DNA of 64,000 bases from Kutzneria chonburiensis (GTDB taxonomy: Bacteria > Actinomycetota > Actinomycetes > Mycobacteriales > Pseudonocardiaceae): assembly GCF_028622115.1 (NCBI RefSeq), contig NZ_CP097263.1:3658001-3722000 (forward strand), written 5' to 3'. The notes under the pieces are model-generated. The model made no database searches, had not been told where the DNA came from, and worked only from the letters and a program-made list of their open reading frames with translations. The first letter of the stretch is position 1, and each line of letters starts with the position of its first letter. The position numbers were made by a program, and so were the translations under genes. This document shows positions 26,288 to 35,100 of the stretch, piece after piece.

Positions 26288-26818
26288 TCAGCCGCCGTGG
26301 CCGACGAGATCGTTCACGGCGCGTTTACGGCGCAGCAACCGTGGCAGCACACCGTGATACATCTGTTGGGCCAGTGGAGAAGGCGGCACCAGGAGCACCG
26401 TGCACTGCGCGTGGGCGGCGCAGTACCTCGGCACCGACGGAATCAGGGCGCGGCGCAACCAGTTGCGCCGTCCCGCCCCGACCACCAGCAGGTCGTTCTC
26501 GCTCTCCGCGATGCACATCAACGCCTTGCCCGCGTCGGCCCGCACCGCCACCTGCTGCACATCGACATCGTCAGGGATACCGCCCAGTGCCTCGTCCCAC
26601 GCTCTGGCCAGCCGCTCCCAAGCGCCCCGCTCCCACAACTGCTTGAGCTGCACATCGAGTGTGCGCCGGTAGGCGGCCTCGCCACCGGGCGCGCTCCACG
26701 CGATCACCGCGACGAGCGGGACCGCGCGCATCCGCGCCTCGGTCACCGCCCGCCGCAACGCCTGCAAGCTGCCGACCGAGCCGTCGACACCGACGACGAC
26801 CCGTCGAACACCATCCAT
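26288..26818 (-). CDS. Universal stress protein (UspA) domain protein
   Basis: 176 residues from ATG 26818 (MDGVRRVVVGVDGSVGSLQALR). One UspA domain: VVVGVDGS at the N-terminus and DLLVVGAGRRNWLRRALIPSVPRYCAAHAQCTVLLV at residues 118-152. The ATP motif GxxGR...GS is only partly kept (GAGRR...PSV), so ATP binding is uncertain. A basic C-terminal tail of 25 residues (PRLLRRKRA) is unusual. No direct partner nearby. Confidence 0.8.
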   Translation of the reverse strand: MDGVRRVVVGVDGSVGSLQALRRAVTEARMRAVPLVAVIAWSAPGGEAAYRRTLDVQLKQLWERGAWERLARAWDEALGGIPDDVDVQQVAVRADAGKALMCIAESENDLLVVGAGRRNWLRRALIPSVPRYCAAHAQCTVLLVPPSPLAQQMYHGVLPRLLRRKRAVNDLVGHGG

Positions 26819-26887
26819 CCGGGCAATGGTAGTCACCCGGCGCAAGTGCACCGGTCACCCGAACGAGTTCTTGACGCTGTGTTGAAT

Positions 26888-26908
26888 GGCCCTGCCTCCG
26901 GCGGGGCC
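26888..26908 (-). terminator. Hairpin after nrdB
   Basis: On the minus strand GGCCCCGCC-GGA-GGCAGGGCC forms a 9-bp stem with one mismatch, 14 bases after the nrdB stop. No T-run. A plausible end of the nrdAB transcript. Confidence 0.5.
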
Positions 26909-26921
26909 GAGCGATTTCTGC

Positions 26922-27950
26922 CTAGAAGTCCTCGTCGAAGCTCACCGTTCCCGTGACTGCCACCTGGTAGGCGGACACGCGGCGCTCGAAGAAGTTGGAC
27001 AGCTCCTGCACGTCCTGCAACTCCATGAAACCGAACGGGTTCTTGGCGTTGAACTCCGGGGCCAGGCCCAGCGCGGCCAGCCGCCGGTCGGCGACGTGCT
27101 CCAGGTAGGACCGCATGTCCGCCAACGACAAACCGGCCACACCCTGGGTCAACAGGTCCTCGGCGAACTTGGTCTCGGCGTCGACGGCCTCGCGCAGCAT
27201 CTGCCGGACCTGGTCGTGTAGCGCGTCGTCGAACAGGTCCGGTTCCTCGCGTCGAACGGTGTCCACCACGTCGAACGCGAACGCCATGTGCATGGACTCG
27301 TCGCGGAACACCCAGTTGGTGCCGGACGCCAGCCCGTTGAGCAGGCCGCGCGAACGCAGGAAGTACACGTAGGCGAAGGCGCCGTAGAAGAACAGGCCCT
27401 CGATGCAGGCGGCGAAGCAGATCAGGTTGAGCAGGAACGTGCGCCGGTCCGCCTTGCTGTGCAAGCGATCCAGCTGCCCGATGGAGTCCATCCACTTGTA
27501 GCAGAACTCGGCCTTGTCGCGGATGGACGGGATGTTCTCGACCGCCGCGAACGCCTCGGCCCGCTCGGTCTCGTCGGGCAGGTAGGTGTCCAGCAGCGTC
27601 AAGTAGAACTGAACATGCACGGCCTCCTCGAACAGCTGCCGCGACAGGTACAGCCGGGCCTCCGGCGCGTTGACGTGCTCGTACAGGTTGAGCACCAGGT
27701 TGTTGGCGACGATGGTGTCGCCGGTGGCGAAGAACGCGACCAGCCGGTTGATCAGGTGCTGCTCGGCCGGCGTCAGCTTCTTCAGGTCGGCCAGGTCGGA
27801 GTGCAGGTCGACCTCCTCGACCGTCCACGTGTTCTTGATGGCGTCCCGAAAACGCTCGTAGAACAGCGGATAGCGCATGGGGCGCAAGGTCAGGTCCATG
27901 CCCGGGTCGAGCAAAGCCTGCTGACGGGTGGTGTTCTCAAGGGCGGTCAC
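26922..27950 (-). CDS. nrdB: Class I ribonucleoside-diphosphate reductase, beta subunit
   Basis: 342 residues. Diiron and radical residues of class I R2: Glu109 and His112 (FEEAVH), radical Tyr116 four residues after His112 (HVQFY), Glu in CIEGLFFYG and Glu/His in RDESMHMAF. The Tyr is kept, so it is not the Phe-type (class Ic) protein. C-terminal VSFDEDF is the tail that docks on the alpha subunit. Overlaps nrdA by 4 bp and shares its riboswitch control. Supplies the tyrosyl radical for dNTP synthesis. Confidence 0.95.
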   Translation of the reverse strand: MTALENTTRQQALLDPGMDLTLRPMRYPLFYERFRDAIKNTWTVEEVDLHSDLADLKKLTPAEQHLINRLVAFFATGDTIVANNLVLNLYEHVNAPEARLYLSRQLFEEAVHVQFYLTLLDTYLPDETERAEAFAAVENIPSIRDKAEFCYKWMDSIGQLDRLHSKADRRTFLLNLICFAACIEGLFFYGAFAYVYFLRSRGLLNGLASGTNWVFRDESMHMAFAFDVVDTVRREEPDLFDDALHDQVRQMLREAVDAETKFAEDLLTQGVAGLSLADMRSYLEHVADRRLAALGLAPEFNAKNPFGFMELQDVQELSNFFERRVSAYQVAVTGTVSFDEDF

Positions 27951-30277
27951 TGGCAGGCCTCACACGATTCGGGGTTCTCGAGAGAGCAGGCGACGGCGTC
28001 GACAGCGGGCACGGTGGCCTGCTGGATGCGCGTCGCCGGGCGGGAGCGCAGGTAGTAGGTGGTCTTCAGCCCGGCTTTCCAGGCGTACAGGTACATCGAG
28101 GAGAGCTTGCCGATGGTCGGCGAGGCGACGAACAGGTTCAGCGACTGGCTCTGGTCGATGTACGGGCCACGGGCGGCGGCCAGCTCGATCAGCGCCTTCT
28201 GCGGCAGTTCCCACGCGGTGCGGAACAGCGACCGGCTGGCCTCGGGCAGCCCGGCCAGCGCCTGCGCCGAGCCGTCGTCCCGCTTGAGCTGGGCCCGGGT
28301 GGCGGCGTTCCACAGCCCGTGCTGCTTCAGCTCGGCGACGAGATAGGTGTTGACCTGCAAGAACTCCCCGGACAAGGTCTCGCGCTTGAACACGTTCGAC
28401 ACCTGGGGCTCGATGCACTCGTAGCAGCCGGCGATGGACGCGATGGTCGCGGTCGGCGCGATGGCGACCAGCAGCGAGTTGCGCAGGCCGCTCTCGGCGA
28501 CGCGCTCCCGCAGCGTGGCCCAGCGCTCGGTCTGCGTCGGCGTCACGCCCCACAGGTCGGGCTGGAGGTCGCCGCGCGCCGCGCGAGTCTGGTTGTACGC
28601 CGGGTGTGCACCGGCGCTGGCCGCGAGATCGGCCGAGGTCTCCAGCGCCGTCAGGTAGATCTCCTCGGCGATCCGGGTGGACAGCTCCTTGGCTGCCGCC
28701 GAGTCGAAGTCGAGGCGCAGCTTGAAGAACACGTCCTGCAGGCCCATCACGCCCAGCCCGACCGGCCGCCAGCGCGGGTTGGACCGCCCGGCCGGCTCGG
28801 TCGGGTAGTAGTTGATGTCGATCACACGGTCCAGGAACGTGACCGCGGTGCGGACGGTCTCCCGCAGCCGGTTCCAGTCCATGCTGTCGCCGGCCACGTG
28901 CGCACCCAGGTTGACCGAGCCGAGGTTGCACACCGCGGTCTCGGCGTCGCTGGTGACCTCGAGGATCTCCGTGCAGAGATTGGACAGGTGCACCACGTTG
29001 GCCGGTTCGGCGGTCTGGTTGCAGGTGCGGTTGGCGGTGTCCTTGAAGGTCATCCAGCCGTTGCCGGTCTGGGCCAGCGTGCGCATCATCTTGCCGTACA
29101 GGTCGCGCGCCTTGACCGTGCGCACGGCCCGGCCGGCCTGTTCAGCGGCACTGTACGCGAGTGTGAACGCCTCGCCCCACAGGTCCGGCAGCTCAGGCGT
29201 CTCGTCCGGGTCGAACAGCGACCACTCGCCGTCGGCCTCGACCCGGCGCATGAACTCGTCCGGGATCCAGTTGGCGATGTTCAGGTTGTGCGTGCGGCGC
29301 GCGTCCTCGCCGGTGTTGTCGCGCAGCTCGAGGAACTCCTCGATGTCCGGGTGCCACGTCTCCAGGTAGACGCAGGCCGCGCCCTTGCGCCGGCCGCCCT
29401 GGTTGACTGCTGCCACCGAGGCGTCCAGCGTGCGCAGCCACGGCACGATGCCGTTGGAATGGCCGTTGGTGCCCCGGATCAGCGCGCCGCGGGACCGAAC
29501 CCGGGACCACTGCACGCCGATGCCGCCTGCGAACTTGGACAGCTGCGCCACCTGCGCGTACCGCTCGTAGATCGACTCGAGCTCGTCGCGCGGCGAGTCC
29601 AGCAGGTAGCACGAGGACATCTGGGTGTGCCGTGTACCCGAGTTGAACAGGGTTGGTGAACTGGGCAGGTAGGCGAGCGAGGACATCAGGCGGTAGAAGC
29701 GGATCGCCTCGGCCGCGGTGTGCGACAGACCGCAGGCCACGCGCAGCAGCCAGTACTGCGGGCGCTCCACTACCGCGCGGGAGTTGGGGTGGCGCAACAG
29801 GTAGCGGTCGTACACCGTGCGCAGGCCGAAGTACTCGAAGCGGCGGTCCGCGTCCGGGTCGATCGCGTCGTCCAGCTTGCGGGCGTGGGTGGCCACGAAC
29901 GTGGCTGTCTCGTCGCCGATCAGGCCCTCGCGGTGCCCGAGCGCCACACTCTGGCTGAACGAGTGGATGCCCTGGCCGCGGACTTCCTTGTCGATGTACG
30001 CCGCCAGCAGCTGCGCCGCCAGCTTGGAGTACTCCGGCTCCTCCGACACCAGCTCGGCCGCGGTCTGGATGGACAGCCGGTCCAGCTCCTCGGTCGTCGC
30101 CCCGTCGTACAGGCCGTTGATCGTCTTGGTGGCGACCCGCAGCGGGTCCACCTCGGCCAGCCCGACCGCGCAGCGGCCGACCGCCTTGACAATCTTGTTC
30201 ACGTCCACGGTCTCGACCGCGCCGCTGCGTTTCCGCACCCGCATCGTCGGGTGGGAATCCCGCACGACTGTCTCCAC
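27947..30277 (-). CDS. nrdA: Class I ribonucleoside-diphosphate reductase, alpha subunit
   Basis: About 776 residues. The GTG start at 30277 is chosen for GAGGAG 9 bases upstream; longer forms lack a site. ATP-cone at residues 12-100 (VRKRSGAVETVDVNKIVKAV...), then the barrel with substrate loops SSPTLFNSGTRHTQMSSCYLLD, NLCTEILE (the Asn/Cys/Glu active site) and PTATIASIAGCYECIEPQ; C-terminal redox pair SCEACQ. It makes deoxyribonucleotides with NrdB. A cobalamin riboswitch lies in its 5' leader, so it should be shut down when B12 is ample, presumably because a B12-dependent class II enzyme exists elsewhere. Confidence 0.95.
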   Translation of the reverse strand: METVVRDSHPTMRVRKRSGAVETVDVNKIVKAVGRCAVGLAEVDPLRVATKTINGLYDGATTEELDRLSIQTAAELVSEEPEYSKLAAQLLAAYIDKEVRGQGIHSFSQSVALGHREGLIGDETATFVATHARKLDDAIDPDADRRFEYFGLRTVYDRYLLRHPNSRAVVERPQYWLLRVACGLSHTAAEAIRFYRLMSSLAYLPSSPTLFNSGTRHTQMSSCYLLDSPRDELESIYERYAQVAQLSKFAGGIGVQWSRVRSRGALIRGTNGHSNGIVPWLRTLDASVAAVNQGGRRKGAACVYLETWHPDIEEFLELRDNTGEDARRTHNLNIANWIPDEFMRRVEADGEWSLFDPDETPELPDLWGEAFTLAYSAAEQAGRAVRTVKARDLYGKMMRTLAQTGNGWMTFKDTANRTCNQTAEPANVVHLSNLCTEILEVTSDAETAVCNLGSVNLGAHVAGDSMDWNRLRETVRTAVTFLDRVIDINYYPTEPAGRSNPRWRPVGLGVMGLQDVFFKLRLDFDSAAAKELSTRIAEEIYLTALETSADLAASAGAHPAYNQTRAARGDLQPDLWGVTPTQTERWATLRERVAESGLRNSLLVAIAPTATIASIAGCYECIEPQVSNVFKRETLSGEFLQVNTYLVAELKQHGLWNAATRAQLKRDDGSAQALAGLPEASRSLFRTAWELPQKALIELAAARGPYIDQSQSLNLFVASPTIGKLSSMYLYAWKAGLKTTYYLRSRPATRIQQATVPAVDAVACSLENPESCEACQ

Positions 30278-30403
30278 AGTCCCTGACTCCTCGCACGCTG
30301 TGGGCCCTGGGCGCGAGGACGGCGCCGGCATGCGCCGGTGACGGTCCCCACGCCCTCCCTCGGGGCCTGGACACGAGCCCGTTCACGGTGCGAACGGGCG
30401 AGC

Positions 30404-30565
30404 GGGCAGGTCTTCGGACTTACGGGCATGCCGGTCGGCACCTACTGGCCGTCGCTTCCCGGACCTCTGGGTCCAGTGCTTCGTGACGGCGGTCGTTCCC
30501 GTTCACCGCTGCGGGGCAGTCCCGGATTCGCACCGGGTTCCCTCTTACGACGACCGCCCTGGCGG
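30404..30565 (-). promoter_or_regulatory. Cobalamin (B12) riboswitch controlling nrdAB
   Basis: On the minus strand: GTAAGAGGGAA, then GGTGCGAATCCGGGACTGCC and CCGCAGCGGT (core 30505-30542), a GGCGACGGCCAGTAG-like arm, and a perfect B12 box AGTCCGAAGACCTGCC at 30404-30422. It is followed by an 8-bp hairpin GCCCGTTC/GAACGGGC (30377-30399) that may be the expression platform. A B12 riboswitch before class I nrdAB is known from Streptomyces. Confidence 0.95.
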
Positions 30566-30589
30566 GACGGCCGAACCAGCTCGGTGAGC

Positions 30590-30617
30590 ACAATACATGG
30601 ACGACGATCAGTCGCAA
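30590..30617 (-). promoter_or_regulatory. Promoter for the riboswitch-nrdAB transcript
   Basis: Minus strand TTGCGA (30612-30617), 16-bp spacer, TATTGT (30590-30595), placing transcription start about 30583, just upstream of the riboswitch and 24 bases past the aminotransferase stop. Sequence match only. Confidence 0.5.
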
Positions 30618-30640
30618 GCACCCACATCTTGTGTCGCGTG

Positions 30641-31924
30641 TCAGATGCTCCGGATCGCGGCGGCGGCCTTGTCGGCCAGCTCGGCCACCTGCGTGTCGGT
30701 GATGACCAGGGGCGGGCCGAACAGCAGCAGGTCGCCGTTGCGGCCGTCGGCGCAACCGGTCGAGTGGTAGACCAGCAGCCCGACCTCCTTGGCCGCGGCG
30801 ACGACGCGCTCGGCGATCCGCGCGTCACGGGCGAACGGCTGCTTGGTGTCGCGGTCGGCGACGAGCTCGACCGCCTGAAGCAGGCCCATGCCCCGGATGT
30901 CGCCGACGGCCGGGTGATCGGCGAGGCGGTCGTGCAGGGCCTTGGCCAGTTCGCGGCCGCGTTGCTCGGCGGCGGCTGTTAAGTGCCGCTCGCGCATGAC
31001 GTTCAACACGGCTAAACCGGCGGCGGCGCCGACCGGGTGGTGGGAGTAGGTGAAGCCGTGCACGAAAGTGCCGATGGTGTCACGGATCTCGGCGGTGCAG
31101 ACGGCGAGGCCGAGCGGCCAGTAGCCGGCGGCCGCGCCCTTGGCGGTGACGAGGATGTCGGGCCGGATTCCCCAGTGCTCGCAGGCGAACCAGCGACCGG
31201 TGCGGCCGAAGCCGGTCATCACCTCGTCGGCGATCAGCAGCACTCCCCGCTGCCGGCAGATCTCGGCGACCGCCGGCCAGTAGTCGTCCGGCGGCACGCA
31301 GGCGCCGAGTGCCGCGCCGGCAACGGGTTCGGCGATGAACGCGGCGACGTCCTCGGTGATCATCCGATCGAGTCTGGTGGCATGCCAGGCGCCGCAAGCG
31401 TTTGGGTGATTTGGGGCTGGGCAACGGTATTCGTACGGCGAGGAGGTGTGCCAGGCCGCCCCGAGCCACGGCCGATAGGGGTCTCTCAGCGCGGCCCGGC
31501 CGGAAACGTCGAGCGCGCCACGGGAATTGCCGTGGTAGGCGCCCTGCCGGCCGATGATCACGTGCCGGTCCTCGCCGCGGGCGAGATGGTAGGCGCGGGC
31601 CATCTTCAACGCCGTCTCGACCGCCTCGCTGCCGCCGGACACCGGATAGATCCGCGGGTCGTCGAACGGCAGCAACGGCGCCAGGGCGTCGGCGTAGTCG
31701 TCGAGTGCCTTGGAGGCAAAGGCAGTCCCGTGCACGTAGGCGATCCGCCGGGACTGCTCGGCGATGGCATAGGCCACCTCGGGCACGCCGTGCCCGATGG
31801 ACGTGACGACCGCGCCGCCGGAGCCGTCGAGATAGCGCCGACCGTCCACATCGAACACTTCGACCCCCGTTCCCCCGGCCACGCGTGGCAGGCCGGGGGA
31901 ACGGGTGAACACGTGCCGACTCAT
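30641..31924 (-). CDS. Class III aminotransferase (second copy of the operon)
   Basis: 427 residues from ATG 31924, which overlaps the previous gene's stop (ATGA). PLP enzyme fold type I: YPVSGGSEAVETALKMAR, AYHGNSRGALDVSG, the Asp of LIADEVMTGFGRTGRWFACEHW and Lys in ILVTAKGAAAGYWPLG. It transfers an omega- or alpha-amino group to a keto acid; the neighbour with its own semialdehyde dehydrogenase suggests degradation of a diamine or omega-amino acid. Exact substrate unknown. Confidence 0.9.
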   Translation of the reverse strand: MSRHVFTRSPGLPRVAGGTGVEVFDVDGRRYLDGSGGAVVTSIGHGVPEVAYAIAEQSRRIAYVHGTAFASKALDDYADALAPLLPFDDPRIYPVSGGSEAVETALKMARAYHLARGEDRHVIIGRQGAYHGNSRGALDVSGRAALRDPYRPWLGAAWHTSSPYEYRCPAPNHPNACGAWHATRLDRMITEDVAAFIAEPVAGAALGACVPPDDYWPAVAEICRQRGVLLIADEVMTGFGRTGRWFACEHWGIRPDILVTAKGAAAGYWPLGLAVCTAEIRDTIGTFVHGFTYSHHPVGAAAGLAVLNVMRERHLTAAAEQRGRELAKALHDRLADHPAVGDIRGMGLLQAVELVADRDTKQPFARDARIAERVVAAAKEVGLLVYHSTGCADGRNGDLLLFGPPLVITDTQVAELADKAAAAIRSI

Positions 31925-33192
31925 CCGGCGACAGCCTGACCGAACAGCTCCAGCGCCTTGCGCGCCTCCTCGGCCGTGACGACCAGCGGCGGCGACATCC
32001 GGATGCTGCTCTCGCCGCATTCCAGCACCAGCAGGCCAAGCTCGAACGCCCGCTGCTGCACCCGTGCCGCCAGTTCGGCCGTGGCGAACTCGACGCCGAT
32101 CATCAGCCCGACACCACGAACGTCGGTGATCTTGTCCGCGAATCGCCGCCGAAGCTCACGGAGGCCGGTGATCAACTGCTCGCCGATCGTGGAAGCGTTG
32201 TCCAGCAAGCCTTCCTCAGCGATCACCTCGAGCGTGGCCAGGCCGGCCGCGCACGGCACGGGACTGCCGCCATACGTGGAGCCGTGCGCGCCGGCGGACC
32301 ACTTCTCCAGCAGCTCAGCCCGGGCCATGAACGCGCCCAGTGGCAGGCCGGAGGCGATGCCCTTGGCGCTGATCAGCACGTCCGGTCGGACACCGGTGTG
32401 CTCGATCGCCCACAGTTTGCCGGTGCGCCCCATGCCCGACTGCACCTCGTCGGCGACGAGCAGGATCCCGTGCCGGTCACACAGTTCCCGCAGTTTGCGC
32501 AGCCAGCCGTCCGGCGGCACGAGGTAGCCGCCCTCGCCCTGAATCGGTTCGACGAAGATCGCCGCGACCTCGTCGGGCGACACCTGGTGCCGGAACAGCA
32601 GGTTCTCGATGTGCTCGAAGGTCTCGTCGCTGCCGTACGGTGCGTGCAGCACACCGGGCAGCAGCGGGCCAAAGCCCTTGTGGTACTTGGCCTTCGACGC
32701 GGTGAGCGTGACTGCGCCGTAGCTGCGGCCGTGGAACGCGCCGTAGAAGCTGATCACGTACGGGCGGCCGGTGCAGTACCGGACCAGCTTCAGGGCGCCC
32801 TCGACCGCCTCCGCGCCTGAGTTGCTCAGGAACACCCGGACCGGCCCGTCGATCGGGGCGGTGGCGGCCAGCGCCTGGCCCATCCGGGAGTAGATCGGCA
32901 GGTAGAAGTCGCTGGCCGAGTAGTGCAGCAGCTCCTCGCTCTGCCTGTGCACGGCCTCGACCACCTTGGGATGGGCGTGGCCGGTGGAGTTGACGGCGAT
33001 GCCGGCGTTGAAGTCCAGGAACCGGTTGCCGTCCACGTCCTCGATGACGCAGCCGCGACCTCGTTGCGGCACAAGGGGATACGCCCGCGGCAGGGACCGG
33101 CTGGTGACGGCCGCGTCCCGGGCCAGCACCTCACGGGCCATCGGGCCCGGCAGTTCCGTGCGAATGTCCGGTGCGGTGATCATCGTGGTCAT
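31921..33192 (-). CDS. gabT: 4-aminobutyrate aminotransferase-like class III aminotransferase
   Basis: 423 residues. GabT-like features: FLDFNAGIAVNSTGHAHPKVVEAV, FLSNSGAEAVEGALKLVRYCTGRPYVISFYGAFHGRSYGAVTLT, FVEPIQGEGGYLVPP, LVADEVQSGMGRTGKLWAIEH and Lys in LISAKGIASGLPLGAF. Removes the amino group of GABA or a similar omega-amino acid to a semialdehyde, which the dehydrogenase upstream in the same operon could oxidise. The ATG overlaps the dehydrogenase stop by 4 bp. Confidence 0.85.
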   Translation of the reverse strand: MTTMITAPDIRTELPGPMAREVLARDAAVTSRSLPRAYPLVPQRGRGCVIEDVDGNRFLDFNAGIAVNSTGHAHPKVVEAVHRQSEELLHYSASDFYLPIYSRMGQALAATAPIDGPVRVFLSNSGAEAVEGALKLVRYCTGRPYVISFYGAFHGRSYGAVTLTASKAKYHKGFGPLLPGVLHAPYGSDETFEHIENLLFRHQVSPDEVAAIFVEPIQGEGGYLVPPDGWLRKLRELCDRHGILLVADEVQSGMGRTGKLWAIEHTGVRPDVLISAKGIASGLPLGAFMARAELLEKWSAGAHGSTYGGSPVPCAAGLATLEVIAEEGLLDNASTIGEQLITGLRELRRRFADKITDVRGVGLMIGVEFATAELAARVQQRAFELGLLVLECGESSIRMSPPLVVTAEEARKALELFGQAVAG

Positions 33193-34719
33193 CGGCCGAC
33201 CTCCGTCCGGGACTGCTCACGCAGGTACTGCTGCACGTAGTAGCGGCCGCCGCCGGCCTTGCCGGTGCTGCCCGAGCCCTTCCAGCCGCCGAACGGCTGC
33301 ACCCCGGCCAGGCGCCGGTCGTCGCGCCCGCGGCCCGGTTCACGTACACCACACCGGCCTCGATCCGGTCGAGGAAGGCGTCGATCTCCCACTGCTGGCC
33401 GGCGAAAATGCCGGCGGTCAGGCCGAAATCGGTGTCGTTGGCCTGGATGACGGCCTCGTCCAGCGAGTCCACCGGCACGACCGCCACCAACGGCACGAAC
33501 AGCTCCTCGGTCAGCAATCGATCATCCGGCGGCAGATCCGTGACGACTGTCGGCGTCACGTAGTGTCCGTCGGCTCGCCCTTCACTGCGCCGCAACAACT
33601 CTCCCCCGGCCGCGATCTTGCCCACTCGGCGGGCGTGATCGACGGCGTCGGTGAACCGGGCGACCGCGTCCTCGTCGATCACCGGGCCCATGAACACCGA
33701 CCGCTGCGTCGGATCGCCGACCACCACCTCGCCGGCCTTGGCCACCAGCCGGTCCACCAGACCCTGGTACGCCGTCCGTTCGACGTAAACCCTCGAGCAG
33801 GCCGAACACTTCTGCCCGGAGAAGCCGAAAGCCGACCGTGAGATGCCGGCCGCGGCGACGTCCAGATCGGCACCGGCCGTCACGACGGCCGCGTTCTTGC
33901 CGCCCATCTCGCAGATCGCCGGCTTCGGATACCGCTTGGAAAACCTTTGGTACACCGACATTCCCGCCTGGTACGAGCCGGTGAACGTCAACCCGGCGAC
34001 GTCCGGGTGCTCGACCACGGCGTTGCCCACCTGGTCACCGCCGAGCAGCAGGTGCAGCGCGTCGGCCGGGATTCCCGCGTCCCGCAGGCATTCCACCAGC
34101 TTGACCGCGGTGTAGGTGCCCTGCTCGCTGGGCTTGAGAACCACGGTGTTGCCGGCGGCCAGCGCGGCCCCGGCCGGTCCGGCGGCCAGCGCCATCGGGA
34201 AGTTGAACGGGCTGATCACCGCCCACACTCCGTGCGGGCGCAGCACGCTACGGGTGATCTCGTTGGCGGACAGTCGTTCCATCTCGTGCGAGAAGCCGTT
34301 GTTGTCCTCGACCTGCCGGCAGTAGTAGCGGATCAGGTCGGCCGACTCCTCGACGTCACCGAGCGCTTCGAGCCGGTTCTTGCCGACCTCGATCGTCATC
34401 AAAGCGGCCAGCTCACCGGACCGCTCGCTGATCAGGTCGGCGGCGTTTCGCAGCAGGAAACCCTTTCCGGCCAGGGTTTCGACGCCCAGCCCGAGGCGGC
34501 TGCGGCCGTCACGGCTTCGTCCACATCGGACTCGGTGGCGGCGTGGGCGGTGCACAGCACGACCGAGCGATCGCACGGGCTGGTCACGGTGAACGCGGGC
34601 CCGTTGCCCGGGATCGTCGCACCGAGCCAGGACTTCGCGACGCGCAGTCCGTTCTCGTAGGAGGCGTGCAGTTCTTCGTTGTCCGACGTCAAAGTCGCGT
34701 AGGTGACGCGCGTTGTCAC
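33189..34719 (-). pseudogene. Aldehyde dehydrogenase (succinate-/glutamate-semialdehyde type) broken by two frameshifts
   Basis: A full-length ALDH (about 510 residues) can be read only by changing frame twice. From GTG 34719 (AAAGGG 6 bases upstream) the frame VTTRVTYATL...TAAAASGWASKPWPER fails at the GGG run 34461-34463; the next frame gives LLRNAADLISERSGELA..., the Glu motif EMGGKNAAV and the Cys segment GFSGQKCSACSRVYVE; near 33302-33305 (GGGG) it shifts again to VQPFGGWKGSGSTGKAGGGRYYVQQYLREQSRTEVGR, whose stop overlaps gabT. Each break is repaired by one extra G, so sequencing errors are likely. Confidence 0.8.
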
Positions 34720-34786
34720 TTCAAACCCTTTCCGGGCACGGCGAAACACACCTACCGGGAACGGCAGGCGTGGGACGGCAGTGACG

Positions 34787-34852
34787 TCAGAAAGAGGTCC
34801 AGCCGCCGAGCGCGCGCGGCATCAGCAGCATCAGGACGCGGAAGGCACCCAT
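34787..34852 (-). CDS. Possible 21-residue hydrophobic peptide after a riboswitch
   Basis: ATG 34852 with GGAG 7 bases upstream opens MGAFRVLMLLMPRALGGWTSF then TGA. It lies directly after the second cobalamin riboswitch and 67 bp before the aldehyde dehydrogenase. It may be a leader peptide, a small membrane peptide, or the remnant of a lost gene. No family recognised. Confidence 0.35.
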   Translation of the reverse strand: MGAFRVLMLLMPRALGGWTSF

Positions 34853-34892
34853 GTGTCAGCTCCATCCTCGTGGGCCTCACCGTCGAAGCCCA

Positions 34893-34990
34893 CGGGCGGC
34901 AACCTGGCTCTCGACGCCTGGCCGACGTCGAACACAGTGGCGGGACCGCGCCGGAGTCGCACCGGCTTCCCCGCGCCGCGGGCCTTACGC
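34893..34990 (-). promoter_or_regulatory. Cobalamin-type riboswitch (short variant) upstream of the aldehyde dehydrogenase/aminotransferase operon
   Basis: Minus strand core 34933-34972: GGGAAGCCGGTGCGACTCCG continuing GCGCGGTCCCGCCACTGTG, the invariant B12-riboswitch junction sequence, followed by GAGAGCCAGGTTGCC in place of the usual AGACCTGCC box. A 7-bp hairpin CGTGGGC/GCCCACG (34869-34894) follows and could hide the next ribosome site. A TATAAA (34995-35000) may be the -10. I recall such variants mostly before cobalt/cobalamin genes, so its place here is odd. Confidence 0.8.
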
Positions 34991-35063
34991 CTCGTTTATA
35001 GCAGGGCAAACGCCGCCGCGGGACCCCCTGGACGTCGTGTGGCCCCGGTCACCGTCGCGCTTA

Positions 35064-35093
35064 TTGCACCGTTCGTTCTCAACAGACTATCGT
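35064..35093 (+). promoter_or_regulatory. Promoter giving a leaderless SDR transcript
   Basis: TTGCAC (35064-35069), 18-bp spacer, TATCGT (35088-35093). Start would fall at about 35100-35101, the SDR ATG, and no ribosome site precedes that ATG, fitting a leaderless mRNA. Confidence 0.4.
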
Positions 35094-35100
35094 CTTCGGC

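Noticed and set aside
26922-27950. Class Ic (Mn/Fe, radical-Tyr-free) reductase
   Set aside because: Tyr116 is present four residues after His112, as in Tyr-radical enzymes.
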